Positions 1 to 8,687 are shown, counted from the first letter of the stretch. The stretch is DNA of 64,000 bases from Actinomycetales bacterium (GCA_016125355.1 WGLX01000010.1:169897-233896); one strand, 5' to 3'. Program-made: numbers and translations. The notes: generated by a model from the sequence alone, not told the origin.

Positions 1-564
1 ACGTTGGACGTCTCGGACCCCGCGTCGATCGAGAGCGCCTACGCGGAGATCGAGGAGAAGAACGGGCCGGTGGCGCTGCTGGTGGCGAATGCCGGTATCA
101 CGCGCGACACCCTCCTGATGCGGATGTCCGACGACGACATCGACGCCGTCCTCCAGACGAACCTCGGCGGGTCCATCCGGCTGGCCCGCCGGGCGATGAA
201 GGGCATGATCCGGGCGAAGGGCGGGCACATCATCTTCGTGGGCTCGGTCGTGTGGGCGCTGGGCTCGGGTGGCCAGGTCAACTACGCGGCCGCCAAGGCC
301 GGGCTGGTCGGCGCCGCCCGATCGCTCGCACGTGAGGTCGGCTCCCGCGGCATCTCCGTCAACGTCGTCGCACCCGGTTTCGTGGAGACGGACATGACGG
401 CGGAGCTCGACGAGGGTCAGCGTGCCGCGATCCTGAGCGGCATCCCGCTCGGTCGCTATGCTCAGCCGGTCGAGATCGCCGACGTGGTGGGCTTCCTGGC
501 CCGCTCGACGTACATCACGGGGGCGGTCATCCCGGTGGATGGCGGCCTCGGCATGGGGCACTGA
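1..564 (+). CDS. fabG: 3-oxoacyl-ACP reductase FabG (5' end outside window)
   Basis: Short-chain dehydrogenase that reduces 3-oxoacyl-ACP with NADPH in type II fatty-acid elongation, in the cytosol. The open frame runs in from the left edge, so the N-terminal Rossmann GxxxGxG segment is missing. Visible are the SDR NAG motif (ANAGITRD), the catalytic Ser-Tyr-Lys region (VGSV, then NYAAAKAG) and the PGFVETDM segment that follows the active site, ending in the usual substrate-loop and VDGG tail ([10 protein letters not shown]). fabI follows 57 bases downstream on the same strand, the mabA-inhA arrangement of mycobacteria, so the pair is probably co-transcribed. Another SDR function cannot be excluded, but the neighbour and motifs favour FabG. 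Confidence 0.9.
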   Translation, partial: TLDVSDPASIESAYAEIEEKNGPVALLVANAGITRDTLLMRMSDDDIDAVLQTNLGGSIRLARRAMKGMIRAKGGHIIFVGSVVWALGSGGQVNYAAAKAGLVGAARSLAREVGSRGISVNVVAPGFVETDMTAELDEGQRAAILSGIPLGRYAQPVEIADVVGFLARSTYITGAVIPVDGGLGMGH

Positions 565-621
565 CCGCACACCACGCAGAGGGTGCCGACGGCACCGGCG
601 GCACTGACGGAAGGGACAGCG

Positions 622-1389
622 ATGGGCCTGCTCGAGGGCAAGCGGATTCTCGTGACGGGAGTGCTGACCGACCAGTCGATCGCCTTCCACGTCGCCCGAC
701 TGGCCCAGGAGGAGGGTGCCTTCGTCGTCCTGACCTCGTTCGGCCGCACCATGAACCTGACCCGGCGCACGTCCGGGCGGCTGCCGGTAGAGGCTCCGAT
801 CGTCGAGCTGGATGTGACCAGCGACGAGGACCTGGCGGCACTGGCCGACCGCGTGCGTGAGCACGCCGACGGCCTTGACGGCGTCCTGCACTCCATCGGC
901 TTCGCCCCCGAGGCGGCCCTGGGCGGCAACTTCCTCAAAACCGCGTGGGCGGATGTCAGCACGGCCCTCCAAGTGTCGGCCTACTCGCTGAAGTCGCTGG
1001 CCATGGCAGCCAAGCCGCTCATGCCGCAGGGCGGCTCGGTGGTCGGCCTCGACTTCGACGCGACGATCGCCTGGCCGAAGTACGACTGGATGGGCGTCGC
1101 CAAGGCGGCCTTTGAGAGCACCGCGCGGTACCTCGCCCGCGACCTCGGTCCCGAGGGCATCCGCGTCAACCTCGTCGCGGCCGGCCCCATCCGGACCATG
1201 GCCGCCAAGAGCATCCCCGGGTTCGACGAGTTCGAGGCCGTCTGGTCCACCCGGTCGCCGATCGGCTGGGATCTCGACGATCCGGTACCCGCAGCGCGGG
1301 CGTGCGTGGCCTTGATGTCGGACTGGTTCCCCGCGACGACGGGCGAGATCGTGCACGTCGACGGAGGCGTCCACTCCCAGGGAGCGTGA
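622..1389 (+). CDS. fabI: Enoyl-ACP reductase (NADH), InhA/FabI type
   Basis: Reduces trans-2-enoyl-ACP with NADH in the last step of each fatty-acid elongation cycle. At 255 residues it has the FabI layout: KRILVTGVLTDQSIA nucleotide-binding start, HSIGFAP around residues 91-96, and the Tyr-x6-Lys catalytic pair at Y154 and K161 (YDWMGVAK), followed by NLVAAGPIRT and the VDGG tail. The GLDFDAT segment resembles mycobacterial InhA more than E. coli FabI. The ATG at 622 is chosen over the longer ORF-track start because it directly gives MGLLEGKRIL and has an AAGGGA purine stretch before it. It lies in an operon with fabG and probably the phosphohistidine-phosphatase-like gene 8 bases downstream. 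Confidence 0.93.
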   Translation: MGLLEGKRILVTGVLTDQSIAFHVARLAQEEGAFVVLTSFGRTMNLTRRTSGRLPVEAPIVELDVTSDEDLAALADRVREHADGLDGVLHSIGFAPEAALGGNFLKTAWADVSTALQVSAYSLKSLAMAAKPLMPQGGSVVGLDFDATIAWPKYDWMGVAKAAFESTARYLARDLGPEGIRVNLVAAGPIRTMAAKSIPGFDEFEAVWSTRSPIGWDLDDPVPAARACVALMSDWFPATTGEIVHVDGGVHSQGA

Positions 1390-1397
1390 CGTCGCGC

Positions 1398-1943
1398 ATG
1401 ACGCAGATCGGCCCCACCCGGGTCATCGTGATGCGGCACGCGAAAAGCGACTACCCCTGGGGAGTGACCGACCACGACCGGCCGCTGAACGAGCGCGGCC
1501 GGCGTGACGCCCCGGTGGCCGGCCGCTGGCTCGACAGCCATGTGGACTGGGTGCCGGGCGCGGCTCCTCTGGTGCTCGTGTCCACCGCACGCCGCGCCCA
1601 ACTGACCTGGGGCCTCGCGTCGGCGGAGTTGTCGCGTCGCTGGCAGGACGCGTCGGTCGAGGATGAACCGCGCATCTACGAGGCCGACGTGCCGACCCTG
1701 CGGGACGTGTTGTCGGATGCGGCGACCCGAGCCGGCACGGTCATTCTCGTCGGGCACAACCCCGGGCTGGCCGGCCTGATCGACGATCTGGCGATGCCGG
1801 AGCCGGCCGCGTGGGAGGCGACGGTGAAGTTCCCGACAAGCGCCATCGCCGTGCTCTCGTCGGGCCTGCCGCTGGCCGATGCCCTGGCTCAGGACGACGC
1901 CTTCCGTGTGAGCGCCTTCGCCGTGCCCCGCGGAGCGGCTTAG
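1398..1943 (+). CDS. SixA-like histidine phosphatase family protein
   Basis: Histidine-phosphatase superfamily protein of 181 residues. The N-terminal VMRHAKS carries the RHG-like catalytic motif (RHA), as in SixA phosphohistidine phosphatases, and VGHNPGL near residue 120 holds the second conserved histidine. It starts at the ATG 8 bases after the fabI stop; the extra 32 codons in the ORF track overlap fabI and have no family resemblance. The substrate cannot be read from sequence; a phosphohistidine protein phosphatase role is inferred from SixA only. It is likely co-transcribed with fabG-fabI, an arrangement seen in other actinobacteria. Confidence 0.8.
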   Translation: MTQIGPTRVIVMRHAKSDYPWGVTDHDRPLNERGRRDAPVAGRWLDSHVDWVPGAAPLVLVSTARRAQLTWGLASAELSRRWQDASVEDEPRIYEADVPTLRDVLSDAATRAGTVILVGHNPGLAGLIDDLAMPEPAAWEATVKFPTSAIAVLSSGLPLADALAQDDAFRVSAFAVPRGAA

Positions 1944-1974
1944 TACTTGCCCGGGCGCCCCCGCGGAACGGCGG

Positions 1975-2322
1975 TCAGGACATGGCTGGAGCGAAGGCCG
2001 TCGCGATCTCCCGCTGGCGCGTCAGGAATTGACGCTCGTCGAAGGACTTCCGGCGCATCCACGCAGTGACCTCGGCATTGCACTTGCTCGCGTTGCACGA
2101 TCGGCACGCCGGAACGACGTTGTCGAGCGTGTATCGGCCGCCTCGGGAGATCGGCAGGATGCAGTCCTTCTGCAGGTGGGTATCGGCCGATCCACAGTAG
2201 GCACAGCCGCCCCACGCCGACTTCAGGTGCGTCCACTCGTCGCCCGTGAGGTCGTGCTGGACCAGGGACATCCGACGTTTCCGCCGCCTCGCGTATCTCG
2301 CGGCACGACTGCGGGACGTCAC
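1975..2322 (-). CDS. HNH endonuclease, small stand-alone
   Basis: HNH-type nuclease of 115 residues. The core shows the two zinc-binding CxxC knuckles (CAYCG and CRSC) bracketing the catalytic DCILPISRGGRYTLDNVVPA region, where the usual DH is replaced by a D-x5-SRGG pattern also seen in phage and bacterial HNH proteins. The N-terminus is very basic (RSRAARYARRRKRR), suggesting DNA binding. The GTG start is supported by a TAGCCT hexamer exactly 6 bases upstream, consistent with a leaderless mRNA. It sits alone between the fab operon and serB, with no partner methylase or toxin/antitoxin. Function beyond DNA cleavage is unknown. Confidence 0.8.
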   Translation of the reverse strand: MTSRSRAARYARRRKRRMSLVQHDLTGDEWTHLKSAWGGCAYCGSADTHLQKDCILPISRGGRYTLDNVVPACRSCNASKCNAEVTAWMRRKSFDERQFLTRQREIATAFAPAMS

Positions 2323-2328
2323 GAGACG

Positions 2329-2334
2329 AGGCTA
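2329..2334 (-). promoter_or_regulatory. -10 hexamer TAGCCT, leaderless HNH promoter
   Basis: TAGCCT ends 6 bases before the GTG of the HNH gene, placing the expected transcription start on the start codon. Confidence 0.55.
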
Positions 2335-2408
2335 GCTCCGGGCGCTCATCGCGCGGTGTTTCCGTGCTCACGGCGCGTCGGCCGGCGGCGATCTTGCGGG
2401 GCCAGGGA

Positions 2409-3638
2409 CTATTCGGCCCGCAGGGTGCGGTCGGCGGGCGGCAGGCCGTCACGCGCGTCGGCGCCCTCGATCTCCTCGCGGGTGATGCCCATCAGGTACA
2501 ACACGCTGTCGAGGTAGGGCACATTGACGGCGGTGTCTGCGGCATCTCGAGCAGCCGCCTTGGCGTTGAAGGCGATGCCGAGGCCGGCGGCCTCCAGCAT
2601 GTCGATGTCGTTGGCACCGTCACCTATCGCGACGGTGCGTCGGACGGGGATGCCGTACTGAGCGGCGAAGGACTCCAGGGCGGTGCGCTTCCCGAGGCGG
2701 TCGACGACCTCGCCCACGACGCGGCCGGTGAGGCGGCCATCGACGATCTCGAGAGTGTTGGCCTTGACGTCCGTCACCCCCAGGTCGGCCGCGAGCGGCC
2801 GGATGATGTCCGTGAAGCCGCCCGACACTAGGGCGATGCGATAGCCGAGACGGGTCAACGTGCGGCACAGTGTGCGGGCGCCGGGGGTGAGGGTGATCCT
2901 CGCCCGCACGTGGTCGAGCGCATCAGCGGGCAGCCCTTCGAGGAGGGCCACGCGGGCACGCAGCGACTGCTCGAAGTCGAGTTCGCCCGCCATCGCACGC
3001 TCGGTGATCTCGGCGACGGCCGGCATCACGCCCGCCTCGTCCGCCAGCAGGTCGATGACCTCGTCCTGGATGAAGGTCGAGTCGACATCCATCACGACGA
3101 GATGCTGGCCGCGTCGGTCGAGGACGGCCGCCTGCACCGCGATGTCGGCTCCGTACTCTGCCGCCACCGCTGCCAGTGGGCGTCGCAGATCCTCCACCGC
3201 CACGCCCGATCCCTGGAACTCGATCGCGGTGACCGGGTACGAGGCGATCCGGCGGATCCGGTCGATGTTGCCACCGCGCTGGGCGATCTCCGCCGCGGCG
3301 GCGGCGAGGGCGGCCGAGCCCAGGGGGGCGCCGAGCATGGTGATGTGGATGCGGTTCCGGCGCCGTTCGTCGTCTTCGGCGGCACCGATGACCGTCTCGA
3401 CGTCCATGTCGAGCTCAGCGGCGGTCTGCCGCACAGCGTGACGGGCCTGGGCGAGACGTTCGTCGTCCCCTTCGATGGCGACGAGGACGGCGAGCACGAG
3501 GCGGCCGCGCACCACCAGCTGCTCCACGTCGAGTACTCGGGCCTCGTGGGCGCTGAGGGTCTCGAAGAGGTGCTGGGTCACGCCCGGGCGGTCGTTGCCG
3601 CTGAGGGTGATGAGCAGGGTGCGGGAAACGTCATCCAT
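2409..3638 (-). CDS. serB: Phosphoserine phosphatase SerB with N-terminal ACT domains
   Basis: Final enzyme of serine synthesis: hydrolyses phosphoserine to serine. At 409 residues it matches the length of mycobacterial SerB2. Residues about 1-165 form two ACT-like regions (starting LLITLSGNDRPGVTQ) that sense amino acids in the family. The HAD domain follows, with motif I VVMDVDSTFIQDE, motif II/III SGGF, and motif IV GDGANDIDML. The usual motif I is DVDSTLI/QDE; here Phe replaces Leu, which is not catalytic. It is transcribed alone and diverges from the ABC ATPase gene; a TAGCGT hexamer lies 9 bases before the ATG. Confidence 0.95.
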   Translation of the reverse strand: MDDVSRTLLITLSGNDRPGVTQHLFETLSAHEARVLDVEQLVVRGRLVLAVLVAIEGDDERLAQARHAVRQTAAELDMDVETVIGAAEDDERRRNRIHITMLGAPLGSAALAAAAAEIAQRGGNIDRIRRIASYPVTAIEFQGSGVAVEDLRRPLAAVAAEYGADIAVQAAVLDRRGQHLVVMDVDSTFIQDEVIDLLADEAGVMPAVAEITERAMAGELDFEQSLRARVALLEGLPADALDHVRARITLTPGARTLCRTLTRLGYRIALVSGGFTDIIRPLAADLGVTDVKANTLEIVDGRLTGRVVGEVVDRLGKRTALESFAAQYGIPVRRTVAIGDGANDIDMLEAAGLGIAFNAKAAARDAADTAVNVPYLDSVLYLMGITREEIEGADARDGLPPADRTLRAE

Positions 3639-3647
3639 GGCAGGCCC

Positions 3648-3653
3648 ACGCTA
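3648..3653 (-). promoter_or_regulatory. -10 hexamer TAGCGT for serB
   Basis: TAGCGT ends 9 bases before the serB ATG, predicting an mRNA with at most two or three leader bases. Confidence 0.45.
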
Positions 3654-3678
3654 GTGCCGGACGGGGAGCGCGACCGCC

Positions 3679-3684
3679 TAGGGT
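3679..3684 (+). promoter_or_regulatory. -10 hexamer TAGGGT, leaderless ABC-ATPase promoter
   Basis: TAGGGT lies exactly 6 bases before the GTG start of the ABC ATPase gene. Confidence 0.5.
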
Positions 3685-3690
3685 GGCCGT

Positions 3691-4476
3691 GTGCCGCCCG
3701 TGATCGACATCCATGACGCCGTCGTCCGCCGCGGCACGGCCCTTCTGCTCGACGGCGTGAACCTCCGCGTCGACGAGGGCGAGAGGTGGGTCGTCATGGG
3801 GCCCAACGGCGCGGGCAAGACCACCCTGCTGCTCCTGGCCGCGGCGCGCATGTTCCCCACCAGCGGGACGGTCGAGATCCTCGAGGAGGAACTGGGCGCC
3901 GTGGACCTGGCGGAGGTGCGCCCGCGGATCGGTTGGGCGTCCAGCTCGGTCGCCTCGGACATCCCCGCGCGCGAGACCGTGCGCGACGCCGTCATGACCG
4001 GAGCCTGGGCCGTCACGGGCCGCTGGCGTGAGCACTACGACATGGCGGACGCCGACAGGGCCGACGCCTTGCTGGCGCAATGGGGCATGGCCGCCCTCGC
4101 CCAGCGGACGTTCGGCACCCTGTCCGAGGGGGAGCGCAAGCGCACCCTCATCGCCCGGGCGCTCATGGCGGACCCGGAGCTACTGCTGCTCGACGAGCCC
4201 GGTGCGGGGCTGGACCTGGGCGGTCGGGAGGACCTCGTAGAGCGGCTCGGGCGGCTTGCCGCGGACCTGGCAGCGCCCACGCTCGTCGTCGTCACCCACC
4301 ATGTGGAGGAGGTGCCCACCACCTTCACCCACGCCCTCCTGCTGCGCGCAGGACGCGTGGTCGCGGCCGGTCCTGCGTCCGAGGTCCTGGTGAGCGAACG
4401 GGTGAGCGAGGCCTTCGGGATGCCGATCACCGTCGAGCGCTCGGCCGGTCGCTGGTTCGCACGGCGGGCCGGCTGA
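3691..4476 (+). CDS. ABC transporter ATP-binding protein
   Basis: ATPase subunit of an ABC system, 261 residues. It has Walker A (GPNGAGKTT, about residues 37-45), the signature LSEGERKR, Walker B (LLLLDEPGAG) and the H-loop (VTHHVEE). The sequence type resembles the YlmA/ModF-like single-domain ATPases with no adjacent permease. No membrane partner or substrate-binding gene is nearby, so the transported substrate, or whether it transports at all, is unknown. GTG start supported by the -10 hexamer 6 bases upstream. Its TGA overlaps the ATG of the next gene (ATGA), implying translational coupling. Confidence 0.85.
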   Translation: MPPVIDIHDAVVRRGTALLLDGVNLRVDEGERWVVMGPNGAGKTTLLLLAAARMFPTSGTVEILEEELGAVDLAEVRPRIGWASSSVASDIPARETVRDAVMTGAWAVTGRWREHYDMADADRADALLAQWGMAALAQRTFGTLSEGERKRTLIARALMADPELLLLDEPGAGLDLGGREDLVERLGRLAADLAAPTLVVVTHHVEEVPTTFTHALLLRAGRVVAAGPASEVLVSERVSEAFGMPITVERSAGRWFARRAG

Positions 4477-5048
4477 TGACCGCGGACGCGGAGGTCCCAG
4501 ATCGCGTCCTGACCATCCCCAACGTGCTCAGCATGCTGCGGCTGGCCGGCGTGCCGGTCTTCCTGTGGCTGGTCCTGGGCCCGCAGGCCGACGTGGCCGC
4601 GTTCGCGCTCCTGGTCGTGGCGGGTGCCAGCGACTGGTTCGACGGCTACCTGGCACGACGGCTGAACCAGCAGAGCCGGCTCGGGGTGCTGCTCGATCCG
4701 CTGGCGGACCGGCTCTACATCGCCGCGACGCTTCTGGGCTTGGCCATCCGCGAGCTGATCCCATGGTGGCTGGTCGGCGTGCTCGTCGCGCGTGAGCTGT
4801 TCCTGCTGGCTCTCCTGCCGCGCCTCAGGCGCTCAGGTCGCGTGGCCCTGCCGGTCACCTACGTCGGCAAGGCGGCGACCTTCTGCCTGCTCTGGGGATT
4901 CCCGCTCCTGCTCCTCGGCGGCGTGCCGGGCTTCGGCACCGCAGCTGCCGCTTTCGGGTGGGCGTTCGCCCTCTGGGGGACCTATCTGTACTGGTGGGCC
5001 GGGATACGCTACTGGCGGCTGGCAATGGCACTGGACGGGCCGGCCTGA
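4476..5048 (+). CDS. CDP-alcohol phosphatidyltransferase (PgsA-like)
   Basis: Integral membrane enzyme that transfers a phosphatidyl group from CDP-diacylglycerol to an alcohol. The full family signature DxxDGxxARx8GxxxDxxxD is present (SDWFDGYLARRL ... GVLLDPLAD), with several hydrophobic segments in 190 residues. Position next to the DUF881/sbp/gcvH/FHA block matches the pgsA2 gene (Rv1822) of mycobacteria. The acceptor alcohol (glycerol-3-phosphate, inositol phosphate or other) cannot be decided from the sequence. The start overlaps the ABC ATPase stop by one base; the long upstream extension in the ORF track is a shadow of that gene. Confidence 0.9.
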   Translation: MTADAEVPDRVLTIPNVLSMLRLAGVPVFLWLVLGPQADVAAFALLVVAGASDWFDGYLARRLNQQSRLGVLLDPLADRLYIAATLLGLAIRELIPWWLVGVLVARELFLLALLPRLRRSGRVALPVTYVGKAATFCLLWGFPLLLLGGVPGFGTAAAAFGWAFALWGTYLYWWAGIRYWRLAMALDGPA

Positions 5049-5060
5049 GACGGGGCGACG

Positions 5061-7553
5061 ATGCAGGCTGTGGTGATGGCGGGCGGGGCCGGTACCCGGC
5101 TTCGTCCGCTGACGACCGCCGTTCCCAAGGCGCTGCTGCCCATCGTCGGGGAGCCCATGCTCGAGCGCGTCGTCCGACTGCTGCGGGAGCACGGCGTGGA
5201 CCGGTGCGTGGTCACCCTCCAGCACCAGGCGAGCGTCGTCCTCAAGTACTTCAGCAGCGACAGCATCGACGAGTTCAACCTCCGCTTCGTCACCGAGCCG
5301 AGGCCGCTGGGGACGGCCGGCAGCGTGCGCTACGCCCAGGCGTGGCTGGAGGATGAGGACATCCTGGTCATCAGCGGTGACTGCCTCACCGACATGAACC
5401 TCGAGGAGCTGCAGCGGTCGCATGTGGCGGCCGATGCCGACCTGACCATCGCGCTGGCGCACCGGAGCGACCCCCGCAATTACGGTGTGGTGTCCATCGA
5501 CGGGGATGGCCGGGTGCTCTCCGTCGTCGAGAAGCCGAGCTGGGGGGACGTCGCCGACGACACCGTGAACACCGGCGTCTACATGGTCAGCCCGCGGGTG
5601 CTCGCCGGCATGACGATCGACGAGCCCCTCGACTGGGCGCAGGACGTCATCCCGGGCCTGCTGGCCCGTGGCGCCGTCGTGCAGGGGGTCGTCGTCGACG
5701 CCTACTGGGAGGACGTCGGCACCTTCGCCAGCTACATGCGCGCGCAGCGCGACGTGCTGGACGGCAAGGTCCGCAGCCGCATCGACGGGTTCGAGGTCTC
5801 GCCGGGGGTCTTCGTCGCCACCGGGGCAGAGGTCTCGCCCGAGGCGGACGTCCGTCCACCCGTGTACATCGGCCCGTTCGCCAAGATCGAAGCCAAGGCC
5901 GTCATCGGTCCCTACACGGTGGTCGGGACCAACTCGCTCGTGCGTGCCCGAGCGGTGGTGGAGCACTCCGTCCTGCACCCCAACGACTTCATCGGCCGCG
6001 ACACCGAACTGCGCGGTGCCGTCATCGGCCGGGCAACGGAGGTCCGACACGGCACGAGGGTGCTCGACGGCACCGTGATCGCGGACGGCTGCACCGTCAT
6101 GGACGGCGCGGTGATCGGAACGGACGTGCTCATCTACCCCGGCAAGACGATCGACGAGGGCGCGGTCGTCGACGAGTCCGTTGTGTGGGAGTCCCCGACG
6201 CAGCGCCAGGTCTTCAGCGAGTACGGCGTGCGCGGCATCGTCAACGTCGACATGACCCCGGAGCGCGTCGTGCGCCTGGCGGCCGCGTTCGCGACCACCC
6301 TTCCCAAAGGTGCGACGGTCACCGTCGGCCGCGACCACTCGAAGGCGGCCCGCGCGCTGAACCGCGCCCTCGCGGGCTCACTGACCGCGGCCGGCATCAA
6401 CATCCGCGACCTGCGCGCGGTCACCACGCCGCTGGTGCGCAACGACACAGCGCGGTACTCCGACGGCGGCGTCATCCTGCGCACGACGCCGCGCAGCCCG
6501 GACAGCCTCGACATGCTGTTCCTCAACGCGCAGGGCGGCGAGATCAGCAGCCAGCAGCGCGATGCCATCGAGCGGATCTTCACCCGCCGTGAGTTCCGAC
6601 GGCCGCTGCCGTCCGACATCGGCGACATCCGCACACCGCACCGGGTCCTCGACGACTACGTCAACGACGTCGAGGCGATCATCGACTTCGATGCCATCCG
6701 GCGCGCGCACCCGCGGATCGTCCTCGATGCGGGCGGGGGTCCGTCCGTCGGCGTGCTGTCGATCATCATGGGTCGCCTCGGACTCGACGCCCTGACCGTG
6801 GGCGCGGCGATGGACGATCAGACCGCCGCCGACCCGGAGCCGCACAGCGAGGCGGCCCTTCGGAGGCTGAGCGGCCTGGTCGTCTCCTCCGGAGCCCGGG
6901 TAGGGGCGCGGCTCGGTCCGGTCGGCGAACGCCTCAGCGTCGTCGACGAGCTCGGACGGGTCATCGACGACGGGCGCATGCTCCTGATCCTGATGGACCT
7001 CATGGCCGCCCGCTGGCACACCGGCTGCTTCGTCGTGCCCGTCACGGCGAGCCGACTGGCCGAGCAGGTGGCGGCCTACCACAGTGTCGGCGTGCGGCGG
7101 ATCGGTGCCGGCCCCGCTCCGCTCGCCGCGGCATCGTCGGCCCCGGACGTGATCCTCGCCGGGGACGGTCGTGGCCGCTTCGTCCTGCCGGGCGTCGGCC
7201 CCGGCCCGGACGCGGTCGCCGCACTCATGATGATGCTGTCGCTCATGGGAGACACCGACCTCACACTCAGCCAGCTCAACGCGCGCATCCCGACGAGCCA
7301 CGTGCTGACGCGTTCGGTGCCGGTGCCCTGGCACGAACGTGCCGCGGTCATGCGGGAGATCCGGCTGGCTGCCGAGGGCTCGGACATCGACACCCTCGAC
7401 GGGATACGGGTCTCCGAGGCGGACGGTCGATGGTGCCTGGTGCTGCCCGACGAGGAGCAGCCGAGCCTGAACCTGTTCGCCGAGGCCGAGGATGCCGCCG
7501 ATGCCTCCCGGCTGCTCGACCGCTGGCAGGGCGTCATCGAGTCGAGCCTGTAG
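5061..7553 (+). CDS. Fused sugar-1-phosphate nucleotidyltransferase / phosphomannomutase-like protein
   Basis: 830-residue fusion. Residues 1-235 are a nucleotidyltransferase (GGAGTRLRPLT, then PKALLPI) likely making GDP-mannose or another NDP-sugar; residues about 245-360 are left-handed beta-helix hexapeptide repeats; residues about 375-830 are a phosphohexomutase fold. The mutase part has lost its active site. Where a TASHNP phosphoserine loop should be there is RTTPRSPDS (474-482), and the DxDxDR metal loop reads GPVGER (619-624), with all three aspartates replaced. The sugar loop GEqSGH is also absent (AGDGRGRF). Such fusions are known in actinobacteria and are commonly annotated ManC or mannose-1-phosphate guanylyltransferase. 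The C-terminal half is therefore probably structural or regulatory. ATG at 5061, 12 bases after the preceding gene. Confidence 0.85.
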   Translation: MQAVVMAGGAGTRLRPLTTAVPKALLPIVGEPMLERVVRLLREHGVDRCVVTLQHQASVVLKYFSSDSIDEFNLRFVTEPRPLGTAGSVRYAQAWLEDEDILVISGDCLTDMNLEELQRSHVAADADLTIALAHRSDPRNYGVVSIDGDGRVLSVVEKPSWGDVADDTVNTGVYMVSPRVLAGMTIDEPLDWAQDVIPGLLARGAVVQGVVVDAYWEDVGTFASYMRAQRDVLDGKVRSRIDGFEVSPGVFVATGAEVSPEADVRPPVYIGPFAKIEAKAVIGPYTVVGTNSLVRARAVVEHSVLHPNDFIGRDTELRGAVIGRATEVRHGTRVLDGTVIADGCTVMDGAVIGTDVLIYPGKTIDEGAVVDESVVWESPTQRQVFSEYGVRGIVNVDMTPERVVRLAAAFATTLPKGATVTVGRDHSKAARALNRALAGSLTAAGINIRDLRAVTTPLVRNDTARYSDGGVILRTTPRSPDSLDMLFLNAQGGEISSQQRDAIERIFTRREFRRPLPSDIGDIRTPHRVLDDYVNDVEAIIDFDAIRRAHPRIVLDAGGGPSVGVLSIIMGRLGLDALTVGAAMDDQTAADPEPHSEAALRRLSGLVVSSGARVGARLGPVGERLSVVDELGRVIDDGRMLLILMDLMAARWHTGCFVVPVTASRLAEQVAAYHSVGVRRIGAGPAPLAAASSAPDVILAGDGRGRFVLPGVGPGPDAVAALMMMLSLMGDTDLTLSQLNARIPTSHVLTRSVPVPWHERAAVMREIRLAAEGSDIDTLDGIRVSEADGRWCLVLPDEEQPSLNLFAEAEDAADASRLLDRWQGVIESSL

Positions 7554-7563
7554 TGGGGACGAC

Positions 7564-8358
7564 ATGAGCCCTGATACCGACCTGCGCAGTCCCCTCGAGC
7601 GGTTCCTCGACGAGGCGGTGGTCGACGAGTACGCCGACGTCCCGGAGCATCCGGCTCGCTCGCGGTCGTGGCTGGCCCACTGGCGCAGCGTGCCGGTCGC
7701 CCTGCTCATCGGACTCATCGCCGCGGTCGCCATCATCGCTACTCGGGGGACCGCACAGGCCCGGCAGGACACCCGCAACGAGCTGGTCGACCGGGTCACC
7801 GGGCTCACGGCGACGGTGGACCAGCGGCAGGCCGACGTGACCGCCCAGGCTGCCGCCGTGTCGGCCCTGCAGTCCCAGATCCTGAACGAGTCCCAGAACA
7901 CGACGCGCGCCAACGAGATCGACCGGCTCAGCAGGCAGGCGGGGGTGATGGAGCTGGCCGGGCCCGGGGTCACGGTCACGGTCGACGACGCGCCGGACGC
8001 ACAGGCCGGCTCGCTCAATCGCGTGCTGGACCGGGACCTGCAGGACATCGTGAACGCCCTGTGGCAGATGGGCGCCACCGGCATCGCCATCAACGGCCAG
8101 CGACTGACGTCCACCACCGCCATCCGCAGCGCCGGCTCGGCCATCCTCGTGAACTACCAGCCCTTGGCGCGGCCCTACGTCGTGGAGGCGGTCGGCACGA
8201 CGACCAGCGGGGGAGGGGAGTCCGGCTTGGCGAGGCTGCTCGACGAGCTGTCCACCAACTACGGGCTGGTCACCGATGTCTCCACCGGTGACGTAACGTT
8301 GCCCAGCGGGGAACTCCGGACTCCGCGATTCGCTCACGTCGTGGAGGGCAGCTCGTGA
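7564..8358 (+). CDS. DUF881 membrane-anchored protein (first copy)
   Basis: 264 residues of the DUF881 family (Rv1823/Rv1825-like; related to YlxW/YlxX of Firmicutes division clusters). A single transmembrane segment around residues 43-61 (VALLIGLIAAVAIIATRG) is followed by a predicted coiled coil (about 70-115) and an extracytoplasmic DUF881 domain with VTVTVDDAP and GATGIAINGQRLTSTTAI. Function is unknown. The ATG at 7564 follows the preceding stop by 10 bases; its own stop overlaps the GTG of the next gene, so the three-gene set is translationally coupled. Confidence 0.88.
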   Translation: MSPDTDLRSPLERFLDEAVVDEYADVPEHPARSRSWLAHWRSVPVALLIGLIAAVAIIATRGTAQARQDTRNELVDRVTGLTATVDQRQADVTAQAAAVSALQSQILNESQNTTRANEIDRLSRQAGVMELAGPGVTVTVDDAPDAQAGSLNRVLDRDLQDIVNALWQMGATGIAINGQRLTSTTAIRSAGSAILVNYQPLARPYVVEAVGTTTSGGGESGLARLLDELSTNYGLVTDVSTGDVTLPSGELRTPRFAHVVEGSS

Positions 8359-8687
8359 TCGCCATCATCGGACTCCTGGTCGGCATCGCCCTCGGCGTGC
8401 TGTGGTCGCCGGTCGTGCCCATCTGGCTGGAGCCCTACCTGCCGATCGCCATTGTCGCGGCCCTCGACGCTGTCTTCGGCGGCTTCCGCGCCCTCATGGA
8501 GAAGCGCTTCGACGACCGCATCTTCGTCGTCAGCTTCCTGTCCAACGTGGTCATCGCCGCCTTCCTCGTGTTCCTCGGCGATCAGCTGGGAGTGGGCGCG
8601 CAGATGTCCACCGGCGTCGTCGTGGTGCTGGCGATGCGCATCTTCGCGAACGCGGCGGCCATCCGCCGCATCCTCTTCCGGGCATGA
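8355..8687 (+). CDS. sbp: Small basic protein, DUF1290 (sbp)
   Basis: 110-residue polytopic membrane protein of the DUF1290 family. Three hydrophobic helices are visible, with the conserved core PIAIVAALDAVFGGFRA, the RF(D)DRIFVVSF loop and ending LAMRIFANAAAIRR. The family lies beside division genes in Firmicutes (sbp, upstream of ftsZ) and between two DUF881 genes in actinobacteria (Rv1824), as here. Role unknown, probably envelope or division related. It starts at a GTG overlapping the previous TGA, and its own TGA overlaps the next ATG. Confidence 0.9.
   Translation: MIAIIGLLVGIALGVLWSPVVPIWLEPYLPIAIVAALDAVFGGFRALMEKRFDDRIFVVSFLSNVVIAAFLVFLGDQLGVGAQMSTGVVVVLAMRIFANAAAIRRILFRA

Noticed and set aside
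4833-6338. 501-residue minus-strand ORF opposite the ManC-like gene
   Set aside because: Antisense shadow with Asp/His/Val-rich composition and no domain.
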